Origin: Vibrio salilacus
Lineage (GTDB): Bacteria > Pseudomonadota > Gammaproteobacteria > Enterobacterales > Vibrionaceae
Length of the DNA: 64,000 nt
NCBI RefSeq assembly: GCF_002811245.1
Contig: NZ_NIVQ01000001.1
Span: 186,001-250,000, forward strand
Reading direction: 5' to 3'
Made by a program: the position numbers and the translations under genes. A model generated the notes under the pieces. It saw only the letters and a program-made list of their open reading frames with translations, was not told the DNA's origin and did no database searches. Of this stretch, positions 18,284 through 28,329 are shown piece by piece. Each line of letters opens with the position of its first letter. The first letter of the stretch is position 1.

Positions 18284-20962
18284 GTGGCAGTTATGGAATT
18301 GCTTGGTTCAGAAAAAATAAATCAACATAACCGTAGGGGTGGGGATGGTTTTTTGTTGCTCTTTGCCGCGCTACCATTTGGTTTGCTTGTGGCTATTTTA
18401 TCGGCTTATTTACCTCAAGGTTGGAGCTATCAAGTTGATTGGATACCAAGTTTAGGTATTCCATTTGCTTTGCGACTCGATGGATTGTCATTAGTCTTTG
18501 CGGCCCTAATTACCGGAATCGGGACTTTAGTTCAGATCTACGCTTGGTCATATCTTCGTCATATCCAGGCCCGTTTTTCTTTTCATCTCTACTTAACGTT
18601 GTTCATGCTGGCGATGCTAGGGATTGTCTTGAGTGACAATATTCTGCTGCTGTTTGTGTTTTGGGAATTAACTACGATTACATCCTACTTGCTGATCGGG
18701 TTTAATCATGAAAAACCCGTCGCTCGGAAAAATGCATTGCAAGCGTTACTTATTACCGGTGGGGGAGGCCTGGCATTGCTTGCCGGCTTGATTTTACTAG
18801 GTATGATGGCGGACAGTTATCAGCTGGCCGTGATCATTGAGCGTGCACCACTTTTTATTGAGCATGACGCATTTGTGGCCTCTCTCATTCTGATTCTTAT
18901 CGGAGCCTTCACTAAATCTGCACAATTCCCTTTCCACTTTTGGCTACCAAATGCGATGGCAGCGCCTACCCCTGTGAGTGCATACTTACATTCTGCGACA
19001 ATGGTGAAAGCTGGGATTTATTTATTAGCAAGAGTTTCGCCGATTTATGCCAATCATGAAATTTGGTTCTATAGCCTCACAATTACTGGTTCAGTAACGG
19101 CTATATGGTGTGCTTTGCTAGCGATTAAACAAACAGATTTAAAACTCATGCTAGCTTACAGTACTAATGTAGCCTTGGGGACATTAACACTATTATTAGG
19201 GATAGCGACAGAACTTGCTGTTCTTGCTGCATTGATTTTTATTCTCGCTCATTCGCTTTATAAAGCGGCATTATTTATGGTGATCGGTAATATAGATAAA
19301 GCGACAGGTACACGTGATTTAAAACAGTTAAAAGGTCTTAAGTCGTTTATGGTCTTAAGCTTTATTGCTGCAACTGGTGCTGCATTATCGAAAGCCGGTT
19401 TTCCACCATTGCTTGGTTTTATCAGCAAAGAATATATGTATAAAGCCGCGCTTGATATCGGCGTTATACCATCCATCGTACTTTTATTAGTGAACATATT
19501 AATGGTCACTATGGCATTAATAGTAGTGATTAAGCCATTTTTGTCTAAAACTACCTCTGATTCACCACCGGTGAAAAGGATAGAGTACGATATGGGGCTA
19601 TGGCTCCCTGCATTATTTCTTGCGTTCAGTAGTGTTCTCATACCCCTTATTGGGCTTGACTGGCTAAGCGAGTACGTACTAACTCACGGGGTGTCGGCTG
19701 TGAGCCCAAATCATTCAATACAAGACGTGAAGTTATGGCATGGCCTGAATACTGCTTTGCTCATGAGCGTGGTCACGCTATTACTTGGCTTGGTCCTATA
19801 TCGTTACTCTAGCCGTAGTATTGATAAATTGTCTCAATGGGTTGATAAAATGCCGAGTGCGGATGTGTTGTTCGATCAAAGTCTTAAAGGCTTAATGCTG
19901 CTCGCAAACATTCAAACGAATTTACTGCAAAAAAAACGCTTGTCTTTGTACGCCGCTATTTCATTCCTAACCTTGGCATTATTCCTACTCACCTTTGGTG
20001 CCGAGTTGCCCGATTTACAGTGGGAAAGTTTGTTGAGCTTGGCATTTTATCAGCTTGTTATTGCGGCATTGATTGTGGCCGCTGTGGGTATTGTTCTACG
20101 CTCTCGTTCACGACTATTGTCTGTCGCATCTTTAGGCGTGATTGGTTTTTTAACCACCTTAGTGTTTATGATTTTTAGTGCCCCTGATGTGGCTAAAACT
20201 CTTTTGTTAGTCGAAACCTTGATGGTGGTATTTGTGGTTATATTAATGCACCATTTACCTTCACTGAACCAAGTGCCACAGCATACGGCTTTAAGGCGTT
20301 TACTCCATGGTGCTATTGCTTTAGTCGTGGGTGGTTCGATTACCATTTTATTGATTGCGATTACGGCGCAACCTTTAGATACTTCAGTCAGTGATTTTTT
20401 TGCGCAAAATAGCTTACCTGGTGGTTATGGCCGCAATATCGTCAATGTTATTTTGGTTGATTTTCGTGCCTTTGATACGCTCGGTGAAGTGGTTGTTGTC
20501 GTGATTGCGGGATTAGCGGCAGTGAGTTTACTGCCTAAACAAAATCGCTACATTAATCGAGTTCAGTCACTCATATTCACTACTACGGCGCATATTGTTG
20601 CCACATTAATGTTAGTTTTTTCGGTCTATTTATTACTTCGAGGTCATAACGCTCCAGGTGGCGGTTTTATCGGAGCATTGATCGCGGTACTCGGCTTATC
20701 ACTTCTTATGTTGGCAGAGTCACCGAGCTATGTGAAACGTAGAATCTATTTTTCTCCGTTTGGCCTGGCCTTAACCGGTATTTCATTAAGCATATCAGCT
20801 GGCGTGGTAGGGCTTATTTTGGGGCAAGCATTTCTGACAGGGTTATGGTGGAAAGATATTTTGCCTATTGGCACTCCTTTACTGTTCGATGTGGGGATTT
20901 ACCTCGCGGTTATCGGTGGAGTTATGGGCATGATGCTCAGAGTGAATGAGGAGCTCGATTAA
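18284..20962 (+). CDS. mrpA: Mrp Na+/H+ antiporter subunit A/B fusion
   Basis: An 892-residue membrane protein combining MrpA and MrpB, the arrangement of group 2 Mrp operons such as that of Vibrio cholerae. The N-terminal two thirds are a NuoL/NuoM-like proton channel with [14 protein letters not shown] and [15 protein letters not shown] (about residues 205-240). The C-terminal part holds the MrpB signatures [14 protein letters not shown] (about 725) and [14 protein letters not shown] (about 785). It is the first of six overlapping genes that together form a multi-subunit Na+(K+)/H+ antiporter. The start may be GTG 18284 or ATG 18293; neither has a strong ribosome binding site. The next gene overlaps its stop by one base. 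Confidence 0.94.
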   Translation: MAVMELLGSEKINQHNRRGGDGFLLLFAALPFGLLVAILSAYLPQGWSYQVDWIPSLGIPFALRLDGLSLVFAALITGIGTLVQIYAWSYLRHIQARFSFHLYLTLFMLAMLGIVLSDNILLLFVFWELTTITSYLLIGFNHEKPVARKNALQALLITGGGGLALLAGLILLGMMADSYQLAVIIERAPLFIEHDAFVASLILILIGAFTKSAQFPFHFWLPNAMAAPTPVSAYLHSATMVKAGIYLLARVSPIYANHEIWFYSLTITGSVTAIWCALLAIKQTDLKLMLAYSTNVALGTLTLLLGIATELAVLAALIFILAHSLYKAALFMVIGNIDKATGTRDLKQLKGLKSFMVLSFIAATGAALSKAGFPPLLGFISKEYMYKAALDIGVIPSIVLLLVNILMVTMALIVVIKPFLSKTTSDSPPVKRIEYDMGLWLPALFLAFSSVLIPLIGLDWLSEYVLTHGVSAVSPNHSIQDVKLWHGLNTALLMSVVTLLLGLVLYRYSSRSIDKLSQWVDKMPSADVLFDQSLKGLMLLANIQTNLLQKKRLSLYAAISFLTLALFLLTFGAELPDLQWESLLSLAFYQLVIAALIVAAVGIVLRSRSRLLSVASLGVIGFLTTLVFMIFSAPDVAKTLLLVETLMVVFVVILMHHLPSLNQVPQHTALRRLLHGAIALVVGGSITILLIAITAQPLDTSVSDFFAQNSLPGGYGRNIVNVILVDFRAFDTLGEVVVVVIAGLAAVSLLPKQNRYINRVQSLIFTTTAHIVATLMLVFSVYLLLRGHNAPGGGFIGALIAVLGLSLLMLAESPSYVKRRIYFSPFGLALTGISLSISAGVVGLILGQAFLTGLWWKDILPIGTPLLFDVGIYLAVIGGVMGMMLRVNEELD

Positions 20963-21315
20963 TGGAAGTACTCTGGAGTTTTGTGGTCGGCGTATTGGTT
21001 TGTGCCGGTGTCTACTTGATACTTGAGCGACACCTGTTGCGTGTATTGTTTGGCCTAATCCTATTGAGCAGTGCGGTAAATTTAGCCATATTAGTCGCGG
21101 GTCGTCTAACCGTTGCTATGCCACCTTTGATTGATAGTAACGCTTTACTCCCGCCCGCTGAAGCGGCTAACTCGCTGCCGCAGGCCTTAATTCTTACTGC
21201 GATTGTGATCGGATTTGGTTTGTTAGTGTTTGCGTTACTGCTTATTTATCGTGCGTTTATTGAAACAGGCACTGCCGATGTTGATCAAATGCGTGATTCG
21301 GAGCGTGAATTATGA
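20962..21315 (+). CDS. mrpC: Mrp antiporter subunit C
   Basis: A 117-residue subunit with three hydrophobic helices, homologous to NuoK. The conserved ILSSAVNL-like segment (LLSSAVNLAILVAG) and PQALILTAIVIGF (about residues 73-85) mark MrpC. It starts by TAATG overlap with the A/B gene and ends in an ATGA overlap with subunit D, so it is translationally coupled in the operon. Confidence 0.93.
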   Translation: MEVLWSFVVGVLVCAGVYLILERHLLRVLFGLILLSSAVNLAILVAGRLTVAMPPLIDSNALLPPAEAANSLPQALILTAIVIGFGLLVFALLLIYRAFIETGTADVDQMRDSEREL

Positions 21316-22805
21316 TCAATCTATTATTGACCTTGCCTGTATTACTCGCCTTGATAACAGCGGTGGTTTTGTATGTGGTTCGTGCTTCTTTAAAGTTAAC
21401 GGAGTGGTTGAGTGTGCTCAGTGCCTTAATTCAGGTTCTGGTGTGTTGCACTTTGCTTGTTCGGGTTATCTCTAGTGGCGTTCAATCGGTCGCATTTGGC
21501 GGCTGGGAGGCGCCATTTGGGATTGTTTTTGTCGCGGATTATTTAAGTGTAGCTATGGTAATGATTACCGCGATTATCGGTATGGTTGCTGTGATTTATG
21601 CGATGGGTGATTTGCGTAATAAAAAATCTTACGGTTTGTATCATACTTATTTTCATATCTTACTCGCAGGCATCTATGGTGCTTTCCTTACCGGAGATAT
21701 ATTTAACCTCTACGTTTGGTTTGAAGTTATGTTGATCGCTTCATTTGGTTTAATGGTGCTCGATGCGACCAAAACACAGATAGAGGGTGCAGTTAAATAC
21801 GTTCTACTCAATCTTATTTCGACTTTAACATTATTGCTTGCCATTGGTTTGATTTATGGTGCCACCGGCACATTAAACTTCGCGGATTTACACACTAAAT
21901 CGTCACAAATTGCCGTAGGTACGCAACAGATGATTGCGGTTTTGTTCTTCTTTTCATTTGCAATAAAAGCGGCCTTATTTCCATTATTTGCATGGCTGCC
22001 TGCATCGTATCATACGTTACCAACCGGTGTTGTCGCATTGTTTGCTGCGTTATTGACTAAGGTCGGTGTCTATGCATTGATCCGAGTGTTTACGTTGGTT
22101 TTCCCATTAACGGAAACTTCTCTGCAACCTGTATTTATCTGGTTAGCGGCGTTAACAATGCTAACCGGGGTGTTAGGCGCAGCAAGTCAGTTTGATGTAA
22201 AGCGAATCCTTTCTTTTCACATAATTAGCCAAATTGGTTACATGATAATGGGGCTCGCCATCTATACACCGTTGGCGTTAACTGGGGCAATTTTCTATAT
22301 CATTCACCATATTATCGTTAAAGCGAATTTATTTTTAATTGGTGGTGTCTTAGAGCGAAAATATGGTTCGAGTCAGTTGCGTTATCTTGGAGGGGCTTAT
22401 CAAGCGATGCCCGGTTTAGCGTTATTGTTTCTCATTCCGGCATTTTCTCTGGCCGGATTCCCGCCACTGTCGGGTTTTTGGGGAAAGTTTCTGGTCATTA
22501 AAGCAAGCTTAGAGGAAGAGTATTTCTTATTAGCCGCGGTTGCTCTGGTGGTTGGTCTGTTGACAGTGTTTTCTATGAGTAAAATTTGGAGTGAGGCATT
22601 TTGGAAACCTCTTAAAGAGCAAGTGCAGCCAGCATGCGAAATTGAAACAAAGTGGCTTTACTACCTCCCTATTATCACCCTGACATCACTGACTATTGTG
22701 ATAGGGTTGGTTGCTGAACCTTTTTATCAATTTGCCGAGGTTGCAGCAAAGCAGTTATTTGATCCGATAGATTATCTAACGGCGGTATTAGGAGGTCTGC
22801 AATGA
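21312..22805 (+). CDS. mrpD: Mrp antiporter subunit D
   Basis: A 497-residue NuoN/NuoM-like antiporter subunit with about 14 membrane helices. Conserved charged and helix-breaking segments are present: YVWFEVMLIASFGL (about residue 138), FAIKAALFPLFAWLP (about 217) with its key lysine, and IHHIIVKANLFL (about 333). The ATG overlaps the subunit C stop and its own stop overlaps the subunit E start, both by ATGA. With the A subunit it is expected to form one of the two proton-translocating modules of the complex. Confidence 0.94.
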   Translation: MINLLLTLPVLLALITAVVLYVVRASLKLTEWLSVLSALIQVLVCCTLLVRVISSGVQSVAFGGWEAPFGIVFVADYLSVAMVMITAIIGMVAVIYAMGDLRNKKSYGLYHTYFHILLAGIYGAFLTGDIFNLYVWFEVMLIASFGLMVLDATKTQIEGAVKYVLLNLISTLTLLLAIGLIYGATGTLNFADLHTKSSQIAVGTQQMIAVLFFFSFAIKAALFPLFAWLPASYHTLPTGVVALFAALLTKVGVYALIRVFTLVFPLTETSLQPVFIWLAALTMLTGVLGAASQFDVKRILSFHIISQIGYMIMGLAIYTPLALTGAIFYIIHHIIVKANLFLIGGVLERKYGSSQLRYLGGAYQAMPGLALLFLIPAFSLAGFPPLSGFWGKFLVIKASLEEEYFLLAAVALVVGLLTVFSMSKIWSEAFWKPLKEQVQPACEIETKWLYYLPIITLTSLTIVIGLVAEPFYQFAEVAAKQLFDPIDYLTAVLGGLQ

Positions 22806-23278
22806 ACTATTTTTTACTGAATCTGTTTCTTGCTGCAGCGTGGATGATGCTCAATGGTCAATATGACAGTGTTAACTTCACCATTGGATTTGTGGTCGGC
22901 TTCTTAGCGCTGCGCTTAAGTCAACCGTTTGGTTTGAAAACTAGCTATTTTAGACGTTTTTCCGCCACAATCAATTTAGTGGTGTTTTTTTCCTATGAGA
23001 TGATAGCATCCGCTGCCCGTGTCGTTTGGGATGTGGTTACACCGACTCATCTCAGCCAGCCAGATATTGTCTATGTTCCGCTTGATGTGAAAACCGATAT
23101 CGAAATAACGCTTCTCGCGAACATGGTTTCGCTGACACCAGGAAGTTTGAGTTTGGATGTGACGCCTGACAAAAAGCATTTGATTGTCCACGCCATGTTT
23201 GCTGAACAACATCAAGACGTCATAGAACCGATTAAAAACGGGTTAGAAAAGCGAATTCTGGAGGTGACACGTGAATGA
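22802..23278 (+). CDS. mrpE: Mrp antiporter subunit E
   Basis: A 158-residue subunit with two or three N-terminal helices and a soluble C-terminal domain. The family features ANMVSLTPGSLSLDV and HAMFAE are clear (about residues 103-140). It lies between overlapping D and F genes. In other Mrp systems E is needed for complex assembly. A GGAGGTG near its 3' end serves as the ribosome binding site of subunit F. Confidence 0.92.
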   Translation: MNYFLLNLFLAAAWMMLNGQYDSVNFTIGFVVGFLALRLSQPFGLKTSYFRRFSATINLVVFFSYEMIASAARVVWDVVTPTHLSQPDIVYVPLDVKTDIEITLLANMVSLTPGSLSLDVTPDKKHLIVHAMFAEQHQDVIEPIKNGLEKRILEVTRE

Positions 23279-23564
23279 TTGGTTACATATGGCAATTACT
23301 TTTGCATACATTGGAATGTTAGTCAGTATTATTCTTGCCATGGTCCGATTAGCGTTAGGTCCAACATTGGCTGATAGAGTTGTGGCACTCGATTTGATCT
23401 CTTTTGTTACTGTCGGTTTTATTGCCGTATTCACTTTAGAAAGTGGGCAGGAGCCGTTGCTCGATATTGCCATTACTCTTGCTTTGGTGGCTTTTTTAGG
23501 CACTATCGTATTTGCTCGCTTAATTGTTAAACGTATTGGGGAAGATAATGACCATAGTAATTAG
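23271..23564 (+). CDS. mrpF: Mrp antiporter subunit F
   Basis: A 97-residue three-helix subunit. RLALGPTLADRVVALDL (about residues 24-40) is the MrpF signature. The start is GTG at 23271, four bases after GGAGGTG, overlapping the end of subunit E by eight bases. Its 3' end overlaps subunit G by 17 bases. Confidence 0.92.
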   Translation: MNDWLHMAITFAYIGMLVSIILAMVRLALGPTLADRVVALDLISFVTVGFIAVFTLESGQEPLLDIAITLALVAFLGTIVFARLIVKRIGEDNDHSN

Positions 23565-23868
23565 TCTACTTCTTATCAGCGGCACATTGCTTATTTTGGT
23601 GGCTAGTTTAGGTGTCTTACGTATGCCAGATCTCTATACCCGCATGCATGCGGCGACTAAAGCAGGTACGGTTGGGTTGAGTGCGTTACTGCTCGCTGTT
23701 GCGTTAGCGATTCCCAGCTTAACCGTTTTCTCTCGGGTGATAGGCACACTGCTATTTATTTTCTTAACGGCTCCGGTCGCGACTCATTTACTTGGTAAAG
23801 CAATGCGCCATAGTGGTTACCCAATGTGGCGCAATAAAAAACCGTTGAATAATAAAAAGCTTTCGTGA
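23548..23868 (+). CDS. mrpG: Mrp antiporter subunit G
   Basis: The last subunit of the operon, 106 residues with three helices. GVLRMPDLYTRMHAATKAGT (about residues 20-39) is diagnostic of MrpG. I place the start at ATG 23548, behind GGGGAAG, within the end of subunit F; an upstream in-frame codon at 23524 is less likely. No clear intrinsic terminator follows: the convergent stress-protein gene ends 18 bases downstream. Confidence 0.91.
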   Translation: MTIVISLLLISGTLLILVASLGVLRMPDLYTRMHAATKAGTVGLSALLLAVALAIPSLTVFSRVIGTLLFIFLTAPVATHLLGKAMRHSGYPMWRNKKPLNNKKLS

Positions 23869-23886
23869 TAACCAGAAAAACACCGG

Positions 23887-24822
23887 CTAAATGATTGGTG
23901 AAACAAATTCAGCGGGTTTGAGTGCAACCAGTGAACATTTGACCGTTTGAAGAATGTTTTCAGCGGTATTGCCAATAATAAAGCCAGGGATCCCTGTTCT
24001 GGCTAGTGTCCCCATAACAAGAATGTCGATATCCTGTTTGTCTACACAAACGGCAATTTTCTCATCAGCGAGACCATGGATATGATTGACCTGAATATTA
24101 TCTGATATTTGTGATTCTTTGATAAGTTGGTCGAGAGCTTCTCTGTGATGCTTCTGAGCGAGTGCTATCTGCTTATTGAGCTCATCGTCTTCGATTTTTA
24201 TCCAAACATTATTATGTAAATAACGCTCTAACGGATATTCCCAACAGGAAATAACCTCTAAGCGAGTGTGACAGCTATCAGCAATCGATTGTGCTAGTTG
24301 GAGCAATCTTAATGATAGTCGATGATGTTCGTCATTATTGGCTGTTGGATCAATAGCGACCGCTACACGACGTCTACCCTGTTTATGGTGTGTGGTTCGA
24401 TTAAGCCAAACGGGGCATGGGCATTTGCGCAGCAATGTCATATCTATAGCCTTGAAACCTTCACCATCTTTTTCAATTGGCTCGGCATCTTTGATCACTA
24501 AATCATAGTCGTTATGATTAACCGCGCGAATGATACTCACCGCTGGGTGATCATCACAAGCAAGTTGCAATGGGAAAGGCGTCTGTGATTCAGTGATTGA
24601 GTCACTTTGTCTTACGCTGCTTATCTGTTGCTCTATCGATTTAAATAGTGAGCCACGGTAGAGTTGTTGATACTGTTCCATATGGCCTGGGAGAGGTGGG
24701 CTGACGATTAAACCGTTAAGCATGGCATTGTTATTTGATGATAGCCTTAGCGCTTGTCTTATCGAGTCACTTTCGCTTGATTGTCCTTGACTTACATAAA
24801 GTATGTTCTTAAATTTTTTCAT
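23887..24822 (-). CDS. uspE: Tandem universal stress protein, UspE-like
   Basis: A 311-residue cytoplasmic protein made of two Usp domains in tandem, the UspE layout (316 residues in E. coli). The first begins KKFKNILYVSQG; the second begins RRRVAVAIDPTANN and ends in the nucleotide-binding-type motif VMGTLARTGIPGFIIGNTAE. The start at 24822 is fixed by AAGGAGATAGGT directly before the ATG, whereas an upstream ATG at 24870 has none. UspE proteins affect motility, adhesion and oxidative stress survival. It converges on the Mrp operon; its promoter lies in the gap before 25105. Confidence 0.88.
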   Translation of the reverse strand: MKKFKNILYVSQGQSSESDSIRQALRLSSNNNAMLNGLIVSPPLPGHMEQYQQLYRGSLFKSIEQQISSVRQSDSITESQTPFPLQLACDDHPAVSIIRAVNHNDYDLVIKDAEPIEKDGEGFKAIDMTLLRKCPCPVWLNRTTHHKQGRRRVAVAIDPTANNDEHHRLSLRLLQLAQSIADSCHTRLEVISCWEYPLERYLHNNVWIKIEDDELNKQIALAQKHHREALDQLIKESQISDNIQVNHIHGLADEKIAVCVDKQDIDILVMGTLARTGIPGFIIGNTAENILQTVKCSLVALKPAEFVSPII

Positions 24823-25104
24823 ACCTATCTCCTTGATTGGCAGTGGATCTCGATTACCATTGAGTGACATTTTTAGCGCAAATCGAGGGCTTGTTGAAGT
24901 AGATCATTGCACTCTAAGTGTGCATACAAAGGCCATGTTTTTCCAAGTCTGATTTGTAAACGAGTATTGCGAATTTGGCTAAACTTGCTAGTTTGAAACA
25001 ACTCGAAACGAATACCTATTCGCCAAGTAATGTTTGCCCGCTACAATGTTACAACATCCATGATTGAGTGGGTGTGACACCAATGCGATTACGCAGGAGG
25101 AATT

Positions 25105-25293
25105 ATGAAAGTTTGCCCATCTTGTCGAAGTGAATTAGTTTCTAGAAGCGGTATTCATGTTTGTCCTCGCAATGAAATTGGCGAGTGTTGCTTTGATGCC
25201 TACCAAGATACGAATGTCAGATTGCAAGCCGAACCTACGCCGTCGTATCGTGCGCTAGAGCGATCGCCAGAGTTCACTACGCTAAGCAAGTAG
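25105..25293 (+). CDS. Small protein with a CxxC zinc-ribbon-like motif
   Basis: A 62-residue protein behind a textbook AGGAGG spaced six bases from the ATG, which makes it convincing as a gene. Cysteines at CPSC (residues 4-7), C19 and the CC pair (28-29) suggest one small zinc-binding site. The second half is polar and probably disordered. I recognise no family. It stands alone between a stress-protein promoter region and the hydroxylase gene. Confidence 0.7.
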   Translation: MKVCPSCRSELVSRSGIHVCPRNEIGECCFDAYQDTNVRLQAEPTPSYRALERSPEFTTLSK

Positions 25294-25428
25294 CGATGAT
25301 TATAAAGTGTCTAATCTGTTACAAGCGCGTGAGATGGCGGATTTGGTCGCGATAAGCACGCTTATAACGATTATGACACTTTTGACTAATTAGAAAGATA
25401 GGCAATAACACTTTGTTGTCAAAGCGTC

Positions 25429-26277
25429 TTAATCATGTGGTGGCGAAAAGAGAATACTGAGTCGCTGCTTGAACGAGAGACCTTTGCGGCGCACTTCATT
25501 AAACATCGTTTGCCACTCTTTGAATGTCACAACGAAAGGGTTATTGCTTTTGATGGGTTTGCTAATGCCATAACGAACCGTTTCGATTTCTGGCTCGAAG
25601 GTAGCAAACAATTTGTCCCAAACAATCAGGACTCCGGCGTAATTTTTATCAATATATTGGGGATTGCGTCCGTGATGTACTCTGTGATGTGACGGCGTAT
25701 TGAAAATTAATTCTAACCAACCTAATGAGCGCACCCACTGAGTGTGGACGAAGAACTGTAAACCGAGGTTGAGCAAAACGGCGAACACGACCCATTTGGG
25801 TTCAAAGCCCACAATAACTAGCGGCACCCAAAACAGCCACATGCCCGCGAATGGGTACATCAAACTTTGGCGAAAGGCGGTACTAAAATTCATTCGCTCT
25901 GAGCTGTGATGCGCGACATGAGCTGCCCACATCCAGCGTATACGATGGCTGGCGCGGTGAAACCAGTAGTAGCAGAAGTCTTGCAGCACAAGCAGGAGCA
26001 AAAAAGTGCTGACGGTCATCTCAATATCAAACAGATGCCAACCAAACAGCCATAGGTAGAGCTGAACAATCAGCAATCCCGTTATCAAATCAGCCAATTG
26101 ATGCATCCCTGCTAGGGTAAAGTTGCACGCCACTTCTCTCAGTTTATAGGCAGAGTTCTCTGGCAGGTGACCACGTTTTTGACCTATCCAGTACTCGGCC
26201 AGCATCAGGCCAATAAATAACGGTGCGAGTAGCATCAGCAGCCACTCTGGGTTGTCGATTAAGGTCGTGAAATCCAT
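25429..26277 (-). CDS. Sterol desaturase / fatty acid hydroxylase family protein
   Basis: A 282-residue membrane-bound di-iron oxygenase. The eight-histidine signature is present as HRASH (about residue 108), HVAHHSSE (about 121) and HHRVHH (about 199). Two to four hydrophobic segments precede and separate these. Family members hydroxylate or desaturate sterols, fatty acids or carotenoids; bacterial members of this short type are often called fatty acid hydroxylases. The DUF2804 gene lies 33 bases upstream on the same strand, so co-transcription is likely. The substrate is unknown. Confidence 0.87.
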   Translation of the reverse strand: MDFTTLIDNPEWLLMLLAPLFIGLMLAEYWIGQKRGHLPENSAYKLREVACNFTLAGMHQLADLITGLLIVQLYLWLFGWHLFDIEMTVSTFLLLLVLQDFCYYWFHRASHRIRWMWAAHVAHHSSERMNFSTAFRQSLMYPFAGMWLFWVPLVIVGFEPKWVVFAVLLNLGLQFFVHTQWVRSLGWLELIFNTPSHHRVHHGRNPQYIDKNYAGVLIVWDKLFATFEPEIETVRYGISKPIKSNNPFVVTFKEWQTMFNEVRRKGLSFKQRLSILFSPPHD

Positions 26278-26310
26278 GTCTCAGTGACTCGTAATGGTGA
26301 TCATTTCAGC

Positions 26311-27321
26311 TTACCACTTAGCATAGTGGTCTTCCGTTAAGCCGATGATTTGGTGTAGTTGATGTTTTTCGCCGTGATTATCGCAAATCTCGCCACTAAA
26401 ATGACCAATAAACTGGCGAAAGTTACTTTTTAGAAAACCAAGATTAAGCTTTTCACTGCGTTTATTAAGCGGCTGAAAAGTGAGATTTATCGCGTCATCA
26501 ATCGAGGTAATTCGCCAAGTTTGGCTTAGATCGTCACGATTGAACTCAAACTGCACGGGGCCAAGCAAATGGCGTTCACCATCGATCCAAAGTACGTTTT
26601 CGCAGGCTCCGGTTTCGTTAACACCCGCAGCGAGGTTGAGGCCGATGACCTTTCCTTGGTTGTGAGCACTTATGCTGGCCCAACGCCAACTGGTTTCTCG
26701 GCGCATAAACCCAGCGGAAAAATCGTAACCCGCGAAAGCCTGACTGAGGTCGACTTGGTGGCCGTTAACTTCAAGTTTGCCATCTAACCTTAATCCATTG
26801 TGCTTTTGGGTATAGGTCCAGCCTGTGTAACCCGTTGGTGTGCATAGCGCGAGTGGTAAACTTGCTTTGAGTGGCCGCAGTGTTAAATCGCATTCGAGGT
26901 GACGACTACGCGCATGAACGTGCCACTGACCTTGGTGAATATCAAAACTCAGTTTACCTGCAATGGCGCAGGTTCCATGGAAACTAGAGCCAGACATCTG
27001 GTGATCAAAACCGAATGGCCTCAGCCACGTCTGCTCAACTAAGGTGTCTTGTTCGCGGTCGTAGACATAACAAAAAGCAGAAGCTAAATAACGAATATCG
27101 GCGATAGCGATACCCACTACATAGCGTTTGGTAAATAGGCTAACAAACTGAAATTGCTTAAAATCGAAGTGCTTGGCTAAACGGCTTGCTGGCTTGTCCA
27201 TTGCGTTGCGATAGTCAAAGTCATCGATACCGAGCTGGTTTGGCGCAGCATTGAAGTAGCCATAGTTAGGCTTACCTTTTGGGCCAATTAAACGCTCGGG
27301 TTTCGTTTGAGTTTTTATCAT
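26311..27321 (-). CDS. DUF2804 family protein
   Basis: A 336-residue protein that matches DUF2804 by its opening (GYFNAAP, FDYRNAMD) and a beta-rich, aromatic-rich body with GSSFHGTCAI and FDFSAGFMRRETSWRWAS segments. The fold is likely related to lipocalin/tocopherol-cyclase-like barrels, a guess from its strand pattern. No signal peptide. It lies immediately upstream of the fatty-acid-hydroxylase-like gene, which hints at a lipid-related task. The function is not established to my knowledge. Confidence 0.82.
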   Translation of the reverse strand: MIKTQTKPERLIGPKGKPNYGYFNAAPNQLGIDDFDYRNAMDKPASRLAKHFDFKQFQFVSLFTKRYVVGIAIADIRYLASAFCYVYDREQDTLVEQTWLRPFGFDHQMSGSSFHGTCAIAGKLSFDIHQGQWHVHARSRHLECDLTLRPLKASLPLALCTPTGYTGWTYTQKHNGLRLDGKLEVNGHQVDLSQAFAGYDFSAGFMRRETSWRWASISAHNQGKVIGLNLAAGVNETGACENVLWIDGERHLLGPVQFEFNRDDLSQTWRITSIDDAINLTFQPLNKRSEKLNLGFLKSNFRQFIGHFSGEICDNHGEKHQLHQIIGLTEDHYAKW

Positions 27322-27361
27322 GCTCTATTTACAAATAATTAACACTCAGACTAGTTTAAGC

Positions 27362-27395
27362 AAAAAAGCTGACCGGTGAAAGTCAGCTTTTTTTT
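27362..27395 (-). terminator. Intrinsic terminator after speB
   Basis: AAAGCTGAC and GTCAGCTTT form the stem. Read on the minus strand the hairpin is followed by a T tract, ending the speA-speB transcript and separating it from the DUF2804 gene. The A/T-rich flanks on both sides would also let it work in reverse. Confidence 0.88.
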
Positions 27396-27402
27396 GTAGA
27401 GC

Positions 27403-28329
27403 TTATTCGCTTTCGCGCTTTGACGCCCAGGCATACATCAGTTCAAGAGCAATCGTCGCACCAGCCAGGGCGGTCACATCGCTGTGATCGTATGGAGGAG
27501 AGACTTCCACCACATCCATGCCGATGATATTTATCCCCGCCAGTCCACGAATAATCTTAAGTACCTTGTCTGAATTCAAGCCACCACAAACGGGTGTTCC
27601 GGTGCCGGGAGCAAACGCAGGATCAAGGCAGTCGATATCGAAGGTGATATAGACAGGCTTGTCGCCGACGATGTCGCGGATTTGTATGATAATCTCGTCT
27701 GCACAGAGATCGTTAGCTCGCATTGCATCGATGATGTTAAAACCATGTTCTTGCTGCTTGTATTCGGTGCGAATGCCAATCTGTACCGAATGCTTTGGTG
27801 CAATTAAGCCTTCTTTCGGCGCATGATAAAACATTGTGCCGTGGTCATAGTTGCTGCCGTTGGCATAGGTATCCGTATGGGCATCAAAGTGGACCAAAGC
27901 CATTTCACCATAATGTTTGGCATAGGCGCGTAAAATCGGCAAAGTAATAAAATGATCGCCGCCTAATGCGAGCATGGTTTTGCCGCTTTTAAGAATTTCA
28001 CTGGTGGCCGCTTCTAAGCGGTAGGTGAAATCTTCTGCATCACCGCTATCGAACACTAAGTCACCGGCATCGATCACTTTGACACGTTCAAATACGTTGA
28101 AGTCCCAAGGAAATTTTTTGCCTTCCCAAGCCAAGTTGACCGACGCGCGTCGAATCGCATCCGGGCCCATACGAGCACCAGGGCGACCAGACGTTGCCAT
28201 GTCGAGTGGGACACCGAGTACGACAAGGTCGGCATCCGCAGAGACAGGGTTGCGCAGATAAGGTCTGCGCAAAAAGCTCATCGAGTTTGAGTAGAGTGAA
28301 TAATCAGTCTTAGTAAACAAATCATTCAT
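27403..28329 (-). CDS. speB: Agmatinase
   Basis: Hydrolyses agmatine to putrescine and urea, the second step of the arginine-decarboxylase route to polyamines. The ureohydrolase manganese ligands are all visible: GGDHF (about residue 120), HFDAHTDTY (about 145) and [17 protein letters not shown] (about 225). At 308 residues it matches E. coli SpeB (306). It starts directly after the speA stop codon with no spacer; its ribosome binding site AGAGGA lies in the last codons of speA, so translation is coupled. Confidence 0.96.
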   Translation of the reverse strand: MNDLFTKTDYSLYSNSMSFLRRPYLRNPVSADADLVVLGVPLDMATSGRPGARMGPDAIRRASVNLAWEGKKFPWDFNVFERVKVIDAGDLVFDSGDAEDFTYRLEAATSEILKSGKTMLALGGDHFITLPILRAYAKHYGEMALVHFDAHTDTYANGSNYDHGTMFYHAPKEGLIAPKHSVQIGIRTEYKQQEHGFNIIDAMRANDLCADEIIIQIRDIVGDKPVYITFDIDCLDPAFAPGTGTPVCGGLNSDKVLKIIRGLAGINIIGMDVVEVSPPYDHSDVTALAGATIALELMYAWASKRESE

